Assembly (NCBI RefSeq): GCF_001571325.1 | Contig: NZ_BCTO01000032.1 | Coordinates: 62,001-126,000, forward strand | Length of the DNA stretch: 64,000 nucleotides | Source: Delftia tsuruhatensis NBRC 16741 | Lineage (GTDB): Bacteria > Pseudomonadota > Gammaproteobacteria > Burkholderiales > Burkholderiaceae_C | Direction: 5' to 3' | Part shown: piece after piece, positions 11,492-20,590 of the stretch | Layout of the letters: each line of letters begins with the position of its first letter | Position numbering within the stretch: position 1 is the stretch's first letter | Translations under genes and position numbers: made by a program | Notes under the pieces: model-generated | The model's database searches: none | Seen by the model: only the letters and a program-made list of their open reading frames with translations | What the model was told of the DNA's origin: nothing

Positions 11492-12291
11492 CCGCATCCG
11501 GAAACTCCGGGCCCTCCAGCCGCGCAGGCGCATCGCGCCGGCGCGGCCCACTCGCTCAGGCGATGCTCATCTCGGTGGGTATCGCCTTGTTTTTGGGCTT
11601 CATCTTCCTGGGCAGCTGGCAGGTCCAGCGCCGTGCCTGGAAGCTGGACTTGATAGAGCGTGTGGACCAGCGCGTGCACGCCGCGCCCGCTGCCCTGCCC
11701 CCGCCCGCCGAATGGCCGCAGATCACGGCCGCCGACCACGAGTACCGCGCCGTGCAGGCCAGCGGCCACTGGCTGGCCGGCAAGACCGTGCTGACCCAGG
11801 CCGTGACCGAATTGGGTGCCGGCTTCTGGGTGCTGACGCCGCTGCAGATGGACGACGGCAACCAGGTGCTGGTGAACCGGGGCTTCATTCCCACAGCGCA
11901 GCGCGCGCGCTGGCAGGATCAGCCCGCACAGGCGCCCCAGGACCCGGTGACGGTGGCCGGCCTGCTGCGCATCAGCGAGCCGCGCGGCGGCTTCCTCCGC
12001 GAGAACGATCCCGCGCAGCAGCGCTGGTTCTCGCGCGATGTGGCGGCCATTGCACAGGCCCAGGGCCTGGACCATGCAGCTCCCTACTTCATCGACGCAG
12101 GCCTGCCGGGCCAGCCCGTGGCAGACGGCACCTGGCCGCGCCCGGGCATGACCGTGATCCGCTTCCCCAACAGCCACCTGGTCTATGCGCTGACCTGGTA
12201 CGGGCTGGCGCTGATGGTGGTCGGCGCGGCCTGGCTGGTCAAGCGCAATGACCGGCAGGCAAGCAGCAAGCAGCAAGCCGTAAAGCCGTAG
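11488..12291 (+). CDS. SURF1-family oxidase assembly protein
   Basis: 267 aa using the TTG at 11488 that overlaps the cyoD stop (TTGA); an ATG at 11563 is the alternative. SURF1 architecture is clear: an N-terminal helix ending in FLGSWQVQRRAWK, a soluble domain with VLVNRGFIPTAQR, and a C-terminal helix beginning YALTWYGLALMV. SURF1 proteins aid heme insertion into heme-copper oxidases. Its coupling to a bo3 operon, rather than to an aa3 operon, is worth noting. The stop codon lies inside a tandem 8-bp repeat. Confidence 0.88.
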   Translation: MTASGNSGPSSRAGASRRRGPLAQAMLISVGIALFLGFIFLGSWQVQRRAWKLDLIERVDQRVHAAPAALPPPAEWPQITAADHEYRAVQASGHWLAGKTVLTQAVTELGAGFWVLTPLQMDDGNQVLVNRGFIPTAQRARWQDQPAQAPQDPVTVAGLLRISEPRGGFLRENDPAQQRWFSRDVAAIAQAQGLDHAAPYFIDAGLPGQPVADGTWPRPGMTVIRFPNSHLVYALTWYGLALMVVGAAWLVKRNDRQASSKQQAVKP

Positions 12292-12320
12292 AGCCGTAGA
12301 GCCGTAGAGCCGCAAAGCCG
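12277..12320 (+). repeat. Tandem 8-bp repeat GCCGTAGA (about 5.5 copies)
   Basis: Units at 12277, 12285, 12293, 12301 and 12309 plus a half unit; the first and fifth are variants (GCCGTAAA, GCCGCAAA). The SURF1 stop codon (12289-12291) falls inside. Changes in copy number could move the stop by frameshift. Confidence 0.85.
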
Positions 12321-12336
12321 TCGCTCCAGGCAACAG

Positions 12337-12365
12337 GGCCACCGATGACATCGGTGGCCTTTTTT
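12337..12365 (+). terminator. Rho-independent terminator of the cyo-SURF1 operon
   Basis: GGCCACCGAT-GAC-ATCGGTGGCC (10-bp perfect stem) followed by six T residues; 46 bp after the SURF1 stop. Confidence 0.93.
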
Positions 12366-12428
12366 ACGCCAGTCCTCTACAAGACCCTGCCGCGCCACGG
12401 CTGCCTGCGGTAGCGCACAATCGCCCGC

Positions 12429-13730
12429 GTGAATTCGCCTTCAGAGTCCCTGTTCCGCGTCGAGCGCACCACCGAACGCCAGAACATGCAGCTGCTGATA
12501 CAGCTGCGCTGGTTTGCCGTGGTCGGGCAGGTGATCACCATCTCCCTGGTGCACTATGGCTTCGGCATCAACCTGCCGCTGCCGGCCATGGCCCTGGTGC
12601 TGATGGCCAGCGTATTCACCAACCTCGGCTACATCTACTGGTACCGCAGCCACCGCCGCCAGATCTCGGCGCGCAACCTGTTCCTGGCCCTGCTGGCCGA
12701 CGTGCTCGCCCTGGCCATACAGCTGTATCTGAGCGGCGGCGCCAGCAATCCCTTCATCTACCTGTTCCTGCTGCAGGGCATTCTGGGCGCCGTGCTGCTC
12801 AGGCCCGTGCACGCCTGGATCATCGTTGCCAGCACCTCGCTGTGCACCCTGGTGCTGGCCATCGTGCACTGGCCCCTGCCCATTGGCGCGGCGGGACCGG
12901 ACGGGCTGCCCGGCCTGTACGTGAGCGGCATCCTGATCAGCTTCGGGCTGACCACAGTGCTGCTGGTGGTCTTCCTGCGCCGCATCGTCTCCAACCTGCG
13001 ACGGCGCGACGCGCGGCTGGCCAACATGCGCCAGCGCGCCAGCGAGGAAGAGCACATCGTGCGCATGGGCCTGCTGGCCACGGGCGCGGCGCACGAGCTG
13101 GGCACGCCGCTGTCGACCATGTCCGTCATCCTGGGCGACTGGCAGCGCATGCCCGTCATCACGCAAGATCCCGATCTGCTCGCCGACCTGCAGGAGATGC
13201 AGCAGCAGCTGCTGCGCTGCAAGTCCATCGTCTCCAGCGTGCTCATGTCCGCCGGCGAAACCCGCGCCGACGCGCCCCAGGCCACGACCTTGCATGCCTT
13301 CATGGATGGAGTGGTCGCCCAATGGCAGTCACGCCATGCGGTGGAGCGTTTCGACTATGTCCAGGCCGAAGAGGACTTCCCCATTCTTTCGGATACCGCG
13401 TTGCAGCAAATGGTTTGCAATGTGCTCGACAATGCCGCCGAGGCATCTCCCGGCCATGTGGCGCTGCACCTGTCCGTGCGCACCGGCATGCTGTGCATCA
13501 CCGTGCGCGACAAGGGTCCCGGCTTTGCACCTGCCGTGCTGGAGCAGCTGGGCCAGCGCCATATCTCCACCAAGACGGAGCGCCCGGGCCGCGGACTGGG
13601 CCTGTTCCTGGTGCTCAACGTGGCGCGCTCGCTGGGCGGACGCGTTCAGGTGAGGAACACCCCGCCCAGGGGCAGCGAGGTGGAGATCCGCCTGCCCCTG
13701 TCATCGATTGCCATTGAACCCGGCGCCTGA
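12429..13730 (+). CDS. regB: RegB/PrrB-type redox sensor histidine kinase
   Basis: 433 aa from a GTG start at 12429 (next Met at residue 20). About six membrane helices. The quinone-sensing signature GGxxNPF is at residues 103-109 (GGASNPF). The H-box AAHELGTPLST has the phosphorylated His at about 222. A cysteine at about 264 (LLRCKSIV) matches the position of the redox-active Cys of RegB. Then the N-box LDNAAEAS, DKGPGF and GRGLGLFL. RegB kinases respond to quinone pool and thiol redox state and control respiratory genes. Followed 29 bp later by its regulator; location beside cyo suggests it controls oxidase expression. Confidence 0.92.
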   Translation: MNSPSESLFRVERTTERQNMQLLIQLRWFAVVGQVITISLVHYGFGINLPLPAMALVLMASVFTNLGYIYWYRSHRRQISARNLFLALLADVLALAIQLYLSGGASNPFIYLFLLQGILGAVLLRPVHAWIIVASTSLCTLVLAIVHWPLPIGAAGPDGLPGLYVSGILISFGLTTVLLVVFLRRIVSNLRRRDARLANMRQRASEEEHIVRMGLLATGAAHELGTPLSTMSVILGDWQRMPVITQDPDLLADLQEMQQQLLRCKSIVSSVLMSAGETRADAPQATTLHAFMDGVVAQWQSRHAVERFDYVQAEEDFPILSDTALQQMVCNVLDNAAEASPGHVALHLSVRTGMLCITVRDKGPGFAPAVLEQLGQRHISTKTERPGRGLGLFLVLNVARSLGGRVQVRNTPPRGSEVEIRLPLSSIAIEPGA

Positions 13731-13759
13731 AGCGGCGCCCACAGGAACCCGAATCGCCC

Positions 13760-14296
13760 ATGGACAGCTCCCGCCTCCTGCTGCTGGTTGAAGACGATGC
13801 AACGTTTGCACGCACGCTGACGCGATCGTTCGAGCGGCGCGGCTACCGCGTGCTGCAGGCCGCCAGCGCCGAGGAAGTGCGCGAGCTGCTGCAGACGCAC
13901 TCGCCGCAATACGCCGTCATGGACCTCAAGCTGGCGGGTAACGCGTCGGGCCTGAGCTGCGTGCAGATGCTGCACCAGCACAACCCCGAGGCGCTGATCG
14001 TCGTGCTTACCGGCTATGCCAGCATTGCCACGGCCGTGGAGGCCGTCAAGCTCGGCGCCTGCCACTACCTGGCCAAGCCGTCCAACACCGACGACATCGA
14101 GGCCGCCTTCGGCCGCCTCGAAGGCCGCACCGACGTGGAGCTGTCGCGCAACCCCACTTCCATCAAGACACTGGAGTGGGAACACATCCACGAAACCCTG
14201 GCCGAGAGCGACTTCAACATCTCCGAGGCCGCACGCCGCCTGGGCATGCACCGGCGCACGCTGGCGCGCAAGCTGGAAAAGCGGCAGATCAAGTAA
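13760..14296 (+). CDS. regA: RegA/ActR-type response regulator
   Basis: 178 aa, normal length for RegA. Receiver domain with acidic pair EDD (11-13), phospho-acceptor Asp at about 55 (VMDLKLAG), and a C-terminal Fis-type helix-turn-helix (NISEAARRLGMHRRTLARKL). Short linker without an AAA domain, as in the RegA/PrrA/ActR group. Partner of the kinase upstream; would bind DNA of respiratory promoters. Confidence 0.92.
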   Translation: MDSSRLLLLVEDDATFARTLTRSFERRGYRVLQAASAEEVRELLQTHSPQYAVMDLKLAGNASGLSCVQMLHQHNPEALIVVLTGYASIATAVEAVKLGACHYLAKPSNTDDIEAAFGRLEGRTDVELSRNPTSIKTLEWEHIHETLAESDFNISEAARRLGMHRRTLARKLEKRQIK

Positions 14297-14311
14297 GACT
14301 GCAGGCACCAA

Positions 14312-14342
14312 GACAAACCGGGCCTCAAGGGCCCGGTTTGTC
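14312..14342. terminator. Strong hairpin between convergent regA and ctaB
   Basis: 13-bp perfect arms (14312-14324 and 14330-14342, GACAAACCGGGCC and complement) with a 5-nt loop. It sits between the two convergent stop codons and probably serves both strands; the T-tract is weak. Confidence 0.75.
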
Positions 14343-14368
14343 ATTGCGCGGCCATGGCCCTCAGGCCA

Positions 14369-15274
14369 TCAGCCCAGCCAGAGGTAGTGATCGATCAGCA
14401 GTGCCAGGAACAGCACGCTCAGATGCACCAGCGAGAAGCGGAAAGTCCTGCGCGACAGCTCGTCCGAGTAATTGCGCCACAGCGCGAAGGCATAGCCGCA
14501 AAAGCCCACGCTCAGCACCACGGCCACCACCAGGTACAGCCAGGAGCTCATGCCGTACATGAAGGGCAGCATGCAGGCTGCGAACAGGATCACCGTGTAC
14601 AGCAGGATCTGCAGCCGCGTGTACTCGCTGCCATGCGTGACGGGCAGCATCGGCAGGCCCGACTGGCGGTAGTCCTCCACGCGGTACAGCGCCAGCGCCC
14701 AGAAATGCGGAGGCGTCCACAGGAAGATGATGAGAAACAGGATCAGCGCCTCGGGTCCGACCTGGCCCGTCATCGCGGCCCAGCCCAGCACGGGCGGCAT
14801 GGCGCCGGAGGCGCCGCCGATCACGATGTTCTGCGGCGTGGCGGGCTTGAGGATCACCGTGTAGATCACGGCATAGCCCACGAAGGTGGCCAGCGTCAGC
14901 CACATGGTCAGCGGATTGGTGCACAGCAGCAGCACCAGCGCACCCAGCGTGCACAGGATGGCCGAGAAGGCCAGGGCCTGCTGGCTGGTCAGCTCCCCGC
15001 GCGCCGTGGGCCGCCAGGAGGTGCGCTTCATGCGCGCATCGATATGGCGCTCCACCAGGCAGTTGAAGGCCGCTGCGGCGCCCGCCACCAGCCAGATGCC
15101 CAGGCAGGCCAGCGCCATGTGCAGCCACTGGTCGGCGTTGGGCCAGCCCGGCACGGCCAGCACCATGCCGATCAGCGCGCAGAACACGATCAGCTGCACC
15201 ACGCGCGGCTTGGTCAGGGCATAGAACTGCGTCCAGCGTGAGGACTCGACACTCAGGGAAGCTTGTTTACTCAT
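14369..15274 (-). CDS. ctaB: Heme O synthase (protoheme IX farnesyltransferase)
   Basis: 301 aa, start at ATG 15274 ([14 protein letters not shown]), overlapping the ctaA stop as ATGA. UbiA-type prenyltransferase with about nine helices. Prenyl-diphosphate/Mg motif [15 protein letters not shown]; second motif region [16 protein letters not shown]. It farnesylates heme B to heme O, the cofactor of cytochrome bo3 encoded upstream and the precursor of heme A. Also called cyoE in cyo operons; here it is separated from cyoABCD and paired with heme A synthase. Confidence 0.95.
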   Translation of the reverse strand: MSKQASLSVESSRWTQFYALTKPRVVQLIVFCALIGMVLAVPGWPNADQWLHMALACLGIWLVAGAAAAFNCLVERHIDARMKRTSWRPTARGELTSQQALAFSAILCTLGALVLLLCTNPLTMWLTLATFVGYAVIYTVILKPATPQNIVIGGASGAMPPVLGWAAMTGQVGPEALILFLIIFLWTPPHFWALALYRVEDYRQSGLPMLPVTHGSEYTRLQILLYTVILFAACMLPFMYGMSSWLYLVVAVVLSVGFCGYAFALWRNYSDELSRRTFRFSLVHLSVLFLALLIDHYLWLG

Positions 15275-16458
15275 GCAATCTCTCCACGGGCAACCGGTAA
15301 CCCGGCCCGCAGCGTGCCCGGGCGACTGGCCGCCAGGCACCAAACAATCACGGTCACCAACGCGGCTGCGCCACCCGTATGCAGCACTGCAGCCACCAGC
15401 GGCCAGTCCAGCACCACGTTCGACAGGCCTGTCAGCACCTGCAACACCAAAAACGCAGCCAGCACGCGGCGCTGCGGCGCCAGGGCAGGCGCCTCGCCCA
15501 ACCGCCACCACAGCCCGGCAAGCGCGGCCACTACCACATAGGCCGCCAGGCGGTGCAGATAGTGGATGGCCGTGAGGCCCGCAAGGCTGATGTTGCTGCC
15601 GTCCTGCAGCAGGCCCAGCGGACGCCAGATCTGCAGCGCCTGCGAAAAATCCATGGCCGGCCACCAACTGCCCTGGCAGGTCGGAAAACTGCTGCAGGCC
15701 AGCACCGCATAGTTGGTGCTGACCCAGCCACCCAGTGCCACCTGCAGCACCAGCAAGCCCAGGCCCAGCCACAGCAGAGCACGCAGGCCCGGGGAAATCA
15801 CCGTTGCCTGCTGCTGGCGAGCCGCCCGGCTCAGCCCCACGGCGGGCACGCACAGCAAGGCCAGCAGGCCCGTGCCGCCCAGCAGGTGCAGGGTCACGAT
15901 GGCCGGAAACAGCTTCATGGTCACGGTCCAGGCGCCAAAGGCACCCTGCAGGCAGACCCAGAACAGCGCCAGCGTGGGCCACCAGGGGCTCATGGCCCCC
16001 CGCCGTGCGCCTTCCACGCCTTGGGCGCCCGCCCTGCCCTGGCGGCGCGCACGCCGCCAGGCCATGATGGTCATGGCGATGATGAGCACGCCCACGGTGG
16101 TGGCCAGATAGCGGTGGACCATCTCTATCCATGCCTTGCCATGCGTCACCGGCCCGGTGGGCATGGCGGCCTGCGCCTCGGCAATCTGCGCGCGGGCGCC
16201 CATGGGGCTGGCGCTGCCATAGCAGCCCGGCCAGTCAGGGCAGCCCAGGCCGGAATCGGTCAAGCGCGTAAAGGCGCCGAACAGCACCAGGTCGAAAGTC
16301 AGGAACAGCGTCAGCACCGACAGTGCCTGCAGCCGCTTGAGCGAGCCACCGTTGCGGTTGCGCAGCCACACCCAGGCCAAGGGTCCCAGCGCCAGCAACA
16401 GGCCCAGCAGCATCAGCTCCAGAACGGGGGCCAGATCGTACAGCGCCTGCTCGTTCAC
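15271..16458 (-). CDS. ctaA: Heme A synthase, COX15/CtaA family
   Basis: 395 aa from the GTG at 16458 ([15 protein letters not shown]), preceded by GGAGGG. The frame stays open to 16767, but the upstream residues do not look like the family. About eight helices. Family marks include [22 protein letters not shown] (cysteine-containing periplasmic loop), [24 protein letters not shown] and [12 protein letters not shown], which carry heme-ligand histidines. Converts heme O to heme A for aa3-type oxidases. Such oxidases must lie elsewhere, because the oxidase in this window is bo3-type. Confidence 0.93.
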   Translation of the reverse strand: MNEQALYDLAPVLELMLLGLLLALGPLAWVWLRNRNGGSLKRLQALSVLTLFLTFDLVLFGAFTRLTDSGLGCPDWPGCYGSASPMGARAQIAEAQAAMPTGPVTHGKAWIEMVHRYLATTVGVLIIAMTIMAWRRARRQGRAGAQGVEGARRGAMSPWWPTLALFWVCLQGAFGAWTVTMKLFPAIVTLHLLGGTGLLALLCVPAVGLSRAARQQQATVISPGLRALLWLGLGLLVLQVALGGWVSTNYAVLACSSFPTCQGSWWPAMDFSQALQIWRPLGLLQDGSNISLAGLTAIHYLHRLAAYVVVAALAGLWWRLGEAPALAPQRRVLAAFLVLQVLTGLSNVVLDWPLVAAVLHTGGAAALVTVIVWCLAASRPGTLRAGLPVARGEIA

Positions 16459-16980
16459 CTCCGCCCTCCGCAGCGCAGCGTCCACCGGACGGAACTGACC
16501 CCAGGCAAGCCGCAAGGCAATGCCACAGGCGCATCCGGTTGGCGACAGCAGAACTTCATAAATGAGAGCAATTTGACGAGAAGGCTCAGCCCCATGCGCG
16601 AGATTGGATCGCAGGCCGGGCCCACAGAGAATCAGGACATGCACCCAGATACAGGCTGCGGGACGGCACCCCATGCACAAGGCCCGCCAAGCGGGCCCGG
16701 TCGCTGCAACTTTCAGAGCAGCATGTCTTTGATATGAAACAATTCTACTTGCCTGCGCACCACTCAAGCGCCCAAGCGCGCAGTGCCCCTAGACCGCAGC
16801 CAGCTTCTTTTGGCCGGCGTGATGCGGCTTGGGCCGGGCGCACACGAATTTGCGCAGGGTGCCACCCGAGGCATCGGTGGCCCGGCTTTGCACAACTGCT
16901 CAGATTCGCTCAGACTCAGACGCCCAGCGTTCCTTAGATTGACGCTTTTACTTGGGGACCGGCAACCGCCGGGTGAGGCC
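16459..16980. other. Intergenic region upstream of ctaA
   Basis: 522 bp between the divergent ctaA and a 73-aa plus-strand gene. The ctaA frame is open through much of it, but without family resemblance. No RNA gene, repeat or clear promoter is recognised. Confidence 0.4.
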
Positions 16981-17202
16981 ATGATTGCAGGACGCTCGTG
17001 GACTGTGCTTGATGGGCGCGGACACGAAATCGGGCGTGTCGAAGGCGATGAATTCGTCCGGTGCGGGACCAGGCTCATCTACCGCATCGATGGGCCGGCG
17101 CTGTACTCCATGGACGGCTCGGCCAGACTGATGGGCTTTATCGAAGGGACCGAGGTCAGAACGCGGCAGGGGCGGATCTTTCTCAAATTCCTCGCGCATT
17201 GA
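16981..17202 (+). CDS. Small beta-rich protein resembling 4-fold beta flower domains
   Basis: 73 aa from the ATG at 16981. It consists of four similar short units with a glycine turn and a hydrophobic pair (VLDGRGHEIGRVEG, then IYRIDGPALYSMDG, then LMGFIEG, ending GRIFLKF). This pattern is reminiscent of small 4-fold beta flower proteins. No signal peptide or membrane segment. Function unknown; the domain resemblance is from memory and moderate. Confidence 0.6.
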   Translation: MIAGRSWTVLDGRGHEIGRVEGDEFVRCGTRLIYRIDGPALYSMDGSARLMGFIEGTEVRTRQGRIFLKFLAH

Positions 17203-17401
17203 ACTGCGCTGCTCTGATCTGCGCAGCACCGTGCGCGTGCAGCGGCAAGCTTTCGGCCCCCTTCTGCGCCAGCCGATGACAATCTATATCAATTCATTCA
17301 TAGCCAGTCGCTAAGACGCACAGATAATTGCCGGCATCGTGTGAATTGTGAGAAGGGACCGGGCCACGTGCCACGCCCTTCGCATGCTGGAGGATTGGCA
17401 G

Positions 17402-17584
17402 ATGAGCGCCCCGGAAATGGAGGCCATACAGGAGCGGCTGAAGAAGCTGCGGGCCGACGAGGCGCAGGTAGCCGAGCAGCTGGAACGGCTGCAGACCCAG
17501 AAGGCTGCGCTGGAGCACAGGCAGGCCATGATCCAGGGCGCCTTGGAGGTGCTGGAAGAGATGCGGCAGGAGCTGGAGCCATGA
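17402..17584 (+). CDS. Small coiled-coil protein, unknown function
   Basis: 60 aa from ATG 17402, preceded by GGAGG. Almost entirely a charged amphipathic helix (AIQERLKKLRADEAQVAEQL and on), predicted coiled coil. Its stop overlaps the next start as ATGA, so it is cotranslated with the membrane protein downstream. Confidence 0.7.
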   Translation: MSAPEMEAIQERLKKLRADEAQVAEQLERLQTQKAALEHRQAMIQGALEVLEEMRQELEP

Positions 17585-17829
17585 ACCGCGGCAAGCCCGG
17601 TTCGTCCCCGTCCTCGTCACCGCCCGCCACTGCCCTGCCAACAACCCAGGACTGGCTGGAAAGAATTGCAGCCCTGGATGCCACGCAGCCGCCGCCTACC
17701 CCACCTCGTCCGCGCAACACCCGCAAAGCAGCGCGCCGCAAGGCGGTCACCATCGTGGCAAGGCTGGTGCTGCTGGTGCTGCTGGCCATCGCCCTGGCCG
17801 TGGCGGCGCAATTGATGTGGGTCAAGTAG
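17581..17829 (+). CDS. Small membrane-anchored protein, unknown function
   Basis: 82 aa. A proline/serine-rich N-terminal half, a basic patch (RNTRKAARRKA), then one C-terminal membrane helix (IVARLVLLVLLAIALAVAA). Looks tail-anchored. Translationally coupled to the upstream coiled-coil protein, which suggests the two interact. Confidence 0.68.
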   Translation: MNRGKPGSSPSSSPPATALPTTQDWLERIAALDATQPPPTPPRPRNTRKAARRKAVTIVARLVLLVLLAIALAVAAQLMWVK

Positions 17830-17928
17830 CTGCCTGCGGTATACCCTCGCATCCTGGCGAAGTTCCCATATTGTTTGCATGCTCACTTGCGCCTAGCATG
17901 GAGGCACACTCAACGCAGTGGAGGTGTC

Positions 17929-18210
17929 ATGGCCGATCCCGAAGAACCGCTGGAAATACGCTCAGAACGCTGGCAGTCGCTGAAGGGGCTGGACATCGCC
18001 TCCGTGGATCTGGGCCCCATCTGCGTGGTGCTCTTGCTGACGTTGATCTGCATGGCCGTGATGCTGCTGCTGGCCAAGTCCGGCGCCGAGCAGGTGCGGC
18101 AGGCCCAGCCATCGCCCCAGGCCAAAGGCCCTGCTCCCCGACCGCAACCGGCGCAGCCCGTGGCAGAACCCGCCCAGCAACAGACCTGGATACCGGCCTT
18201 GCGCACCTGA
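17929..18210 (+). CDS. Small single-pass membrane protein, unknown function
   Basis: 93 aa from ATG 17929 with GGAGGTG six bases upstream. An acidic N-terminus, one membrane helix (about residues 30-51, ICVVLLLTLICMAVMLLLA), and a Pro/Gln/Ala-rich tail. Separate from the preceding pair by 99 bp. No family recognised. Confidence 0.68.
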   Translation: MADPEEPLEIRSERWQSLKGLDIASVDLGPICVVLLLTLICMAVMLLLAKSGAEQVRQAQPSPQAKGPAPRPQPAQPVAEPAQQQTWIPALRT

Positions 18211-18246
18211 GCGCGGCAAGGCCGGTCCAGGCCGTAGGTAGCGCGT

Positions 18247-19035
18247 TCAGACCTTCATCGAACGTGTCGCAATGAAGGTCGGCACGAACTTCTCGATCAC
18301 AAAACGGGCGTGGGGCTGCCAGTCCTCGTGGAAGCCCGTCAGCACAAGCCCCGCATCCAACTGCCCCCCGATCTGATCGGCCAGCGTATGGCCGAACACC
18401 AGGGCCTCGTTGCGCTCGCGCTTGGCCGCAATCGCCTCGGGCGGCAAATCCGCCACATCGGAATACGGCAGGCGCCAGGCGGGCCGCACGAGTCCTTGCT
18501 CGCGCAATGCAGGATCACGGTCCTCCACGAAGACCACCGGATTCCAGAAGCTGGACAGAAGACGCCCGCCCGTCGTCAGCACCCGCGCGCATTCACGCCA
18601 CACGGGCCGCACATCGGGCACGTAGAGGTTGGAGATGGGGTGAAAGATCACATCAAAGCTGGCGTCTGCAAAGACCCCCAGATCGCGCATATCGCCCTGC
18701 ACGCAGGTCAGCGCAAGGCCTTCGCGCTCGGCCACATGCCGGTCCTGCGCAAGCTGGCCGGCTGAGGCGTCGAAGACGGTGACCTGGGCGCCCGCTGCCG
18801 CAAGAATGGGCGCCTGCTGGCCGCCGCCGCTGGCAAGGCAGAGGATGCGCAGGCCGCGTACATCATCCAGCCAGCCGGCAGGCAAGGGGCCTGGCGTGAG
18901 CCGCGCCTGCCAGCTTCCGGCGCGGGCCCGTGCTATTTCGGCGCTGTCGACCGGGCGCGACCAGTCGCAGGACTTGGCAGCCTGCTGGTTCCAGGCGGCC
19001 GTGTTGTGGGCAAGGATATCGATGGATTCCGTCAT
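18247..19035 (-). CDS. Class I SAM-dependent methyltransferase
   Basis: 262 aa from ATG 19035 (MTESIDILAHNTAAWN), with AAAGAG upstream. Rossmann motif I is ILCLASGGGQQAPILAAAG, followed by VTVFDAS (motif II) and FDVIFHPISNLYVPD (motif IV region), as in UbiE/type 11 small-molecule methyltransferases. The family contains uncharacterised proteins of this length that start IDILAHN. Substrate unknown. Single gene, convergent with the small membrane-protein gene ending at 18210. Confidence 0.88.
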   Translation of the reverse strand: MTESIDILAHNTAAWNQQAAKSCDWSRPVDSAEIARARAGSWQARLTPGPLPAGWLDDVRGLRILCLASGGGQQAPILAAAGAQVTVFDASAGQLAQDRHVAEREGLALTCVQGDMRDLGVFADASFDVIFHPISNLYVPDVRPVWRECARVLTTGGRLLSSFWNPVVFVEDRDPALREQGLVRPAWRLPYSDVADLPPEAIAAKRERNEALVFGHTLADQIGGQLDAGLVLTGFHEDWQPHARFVIEKFVPTFIATRSMKV

Positions 19036-19456
19036 GGGCACTCTTTCAAAAATTCCGAAAGGAGGCCGCACGGCGACGCCGGGTTGCGTTCAGGAAACGC
19101 AGAGCAATCAACGAACAGGCAGGAGGTGACGCAGGCGTCCGCCGTCGGCCGGCAAAGGGCTTCGGGGGATTGGTCGGACGAAGGTCCGAAGGCGTCACAG
19201 GTTCATGTCAGGCTCGCAATGGTCGCAGGAACGCAAGCAAAAATTCTAGGGCTGCCCGAAGCACGCTGTCAAACAGCTGCGGCGCCTTCCCCACACGGTC
19301 ATGCAAAAGTCACAACCGTGAGACGGCCTGGCTGTAAGTTGAACACGCACCCTCGATGGCGCCGGCTTCTGCTGCGCCTTGGCGCGCCCGCTGACGACCG
19401 CCTTTTCCAACCCGGCGCCCAATGGATACCGAGGAGCAACACTTTGAAGGAGAGCT

Positions 19457-19654
19457 ATGCGTAGTCCCAAGAAAGGCAGAGAGCCGATCCGGCTCCTGGA
19501 CCTGGCCCCCGCCGTCTTCTGCATGCAGTGCGAACAGGAAAAGCCCGCCACAGGCGCCCGCCAATTCCATGCGTGGCACGTGTGCAGCGATTGCTCGCAG
19601 AAGCTGGCCCGACTCCCCACGGCGCAAGCACCCACGGCGCACCCTGCGCACTGA
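19457..19654 (+). CDS. Small zinc-ribbon-like protein
   Basis: 65 aa with a strong ribosome site (AAGGAGAGCT). It carries CMQCEQEKPATG and, 21 residues later, CSDC, a CxxC-x(n)-CxxC pattern that should bind one zinc ion. Ends just before a terminator. Function unknown. Confidence 0.7.
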   Translation: MRSPKKGREPIRLLDLAPAVFCMQCEQEKPATGARQFHAWHVCSDCSQKLARLPTAQAPTAHPAH

Positions 19655-19677
19655 GGCAAGCGATTCCCCAAAACGAC

Positions 19678-19701
19678 AGCCCGCCAAATGGCGGGCTTTC
19701 T
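19678..19701 (+). terminator. Terminator after the zinc-ribbon gene
   Basis: AGCCCGCC-AAAT-GGCGGGCT followed by TTCTC. A second hairpin CATGCCC-TTTC-GGGCATG follows at once (19702-19719). Confidence 0.75.
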
Positions 19702-19745
19702 CATGCCCTTTCGGGCATGGGCGGGACCATGACAGTGGATCGCGC

Positions 19746-19883
19746 CTACCAGGGCGCAAACACCATCATCAGCGCCACGGCCACGACGGCTGCGGCGATG
19801 TACATGGTCCGCTTGGTGGCGAACCGGTTGCGGGACGACGACGTGGGCACTTGGCCAGGGGTGTTGGGAGGAGGTGTGTTCAT
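19746..19883 (-). CDS. Very small membrane protein
   Basis: 45 aa from ATG 19883 (an in-frame ATG at 19895 is possible). Polar N-terminus with Pro/Ser, then a C-terminal helix (TMYIAAAVVAVALMMVFAPW). Tail-anchored appearance. No relatives recalled by function; too small for certainty. Confidence 0.5.
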   Translation of the reverse strand: MNTPPPNTPGQVPTSSSRNRFATKRTMYIAAAVVAVALMMVFAPW

Positions 19884-20053
19884 GGCCTCAAGCATGGGTG
19901 CCGCCCAGGCACGCCCTTGTCGGACAAGCACAGGTCAGGGAATCAGCGCAAGGCAGGACTAGGCCGTCGGCATTGGCCCATGGCCCGGTGGTCTGAAAGA
20001 CAAATGGCGCTGCAATCGCTAGCGTGTGCCTCAATATGGGCGGACTCCGCAGA

Positions 20054-20590
20054 TCAGGTGTGAACCGGTGCCGAGAAATCCCAGGCGTTTGCGGACATGA
20101 CCGCGCAAAACGCCCCTGCCAGCGTCGCGTTGTGGTGTTCCACAATCTTCTGCGCTGCAAGCTGGGGGGTGTCGGCACAAGTATGTCCATCCGCAATAAG
20201 GACGGCATCAAGGCCCAGATCGCGAGCGACCCGGCAATTGGTGTCCACGCAGTACTGAGTCTTCATGCCGGTGATGACCAGGCCGGTCACGTTGCGTGCT
20301 TGAAGCTGCTGCAACAGATCGGTGCCTGCAAAGGCGCTTGGGCGGTGTTTTTCGAACACAACCTCACTGCCGTCCAGTTGCAGTTCGGGTGCGAGTTGGG
20401 TCAGTGGGCTGCCTGGGCCAATGGGCGTTCCCACGGGACCGATGTGACGAGCCAGAAAAATTGGCGCTCCCGCGCGGCGGGCCTGTGCCATCAAGGTATT
20501 GATGGTGTCCAGCACCTCGGTGCAGCGCCACATGGGTTCAGGGCCTCGGACCAGGCCGACCTGAACATCGAGGACTAACAGAGCAAACAT
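20054..20590 (-). CDS. Isochorismatase-family cysteine hydrolase
   Basis: 178 aa, normal length. The catalytic triad of the family is visible: Asp8 (LLVLDVQVG), Lys81 (VFEKHRPSAF) and Cys114 (TGMKTQYCVDTNCR). Cytosolic alpha/beta hydrolase of the isochorismatase/nicotinamidase superfamily; the substrate could be an amide or similar and cannot be read from the sequence. Single gene. Confidence 0.88.
   Translation of the reverse strand: MFALLVLDVQVGLVRGPEPMWRCTEVLDTINTLMAQARRAGAPIFLARHIGPVGTPIGPGSPLTQLAPELQLDGSEVVFEKHRPSAFAGTDLLQQLQARNVTGLVITGMKTQYCVDTNCRVARDLGLDAVLIADGHTCADTPQLAAQKIVEHHNATLAGAFCAVMSANAWDFSAPVHT

Noticed and set aside
12277-12320. CRISPR-like array
   Set aside because: Units are 8 bp, contiguous and without spacers; no CRISPR repeat array or cas gene was noticed in the window.
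16459-16767. N-terminal extension of ctaA
   Set aside because: The family starts near the GTG at 16458, which has a good Shine-Dalgarno; the extension does not resemble CtaA.
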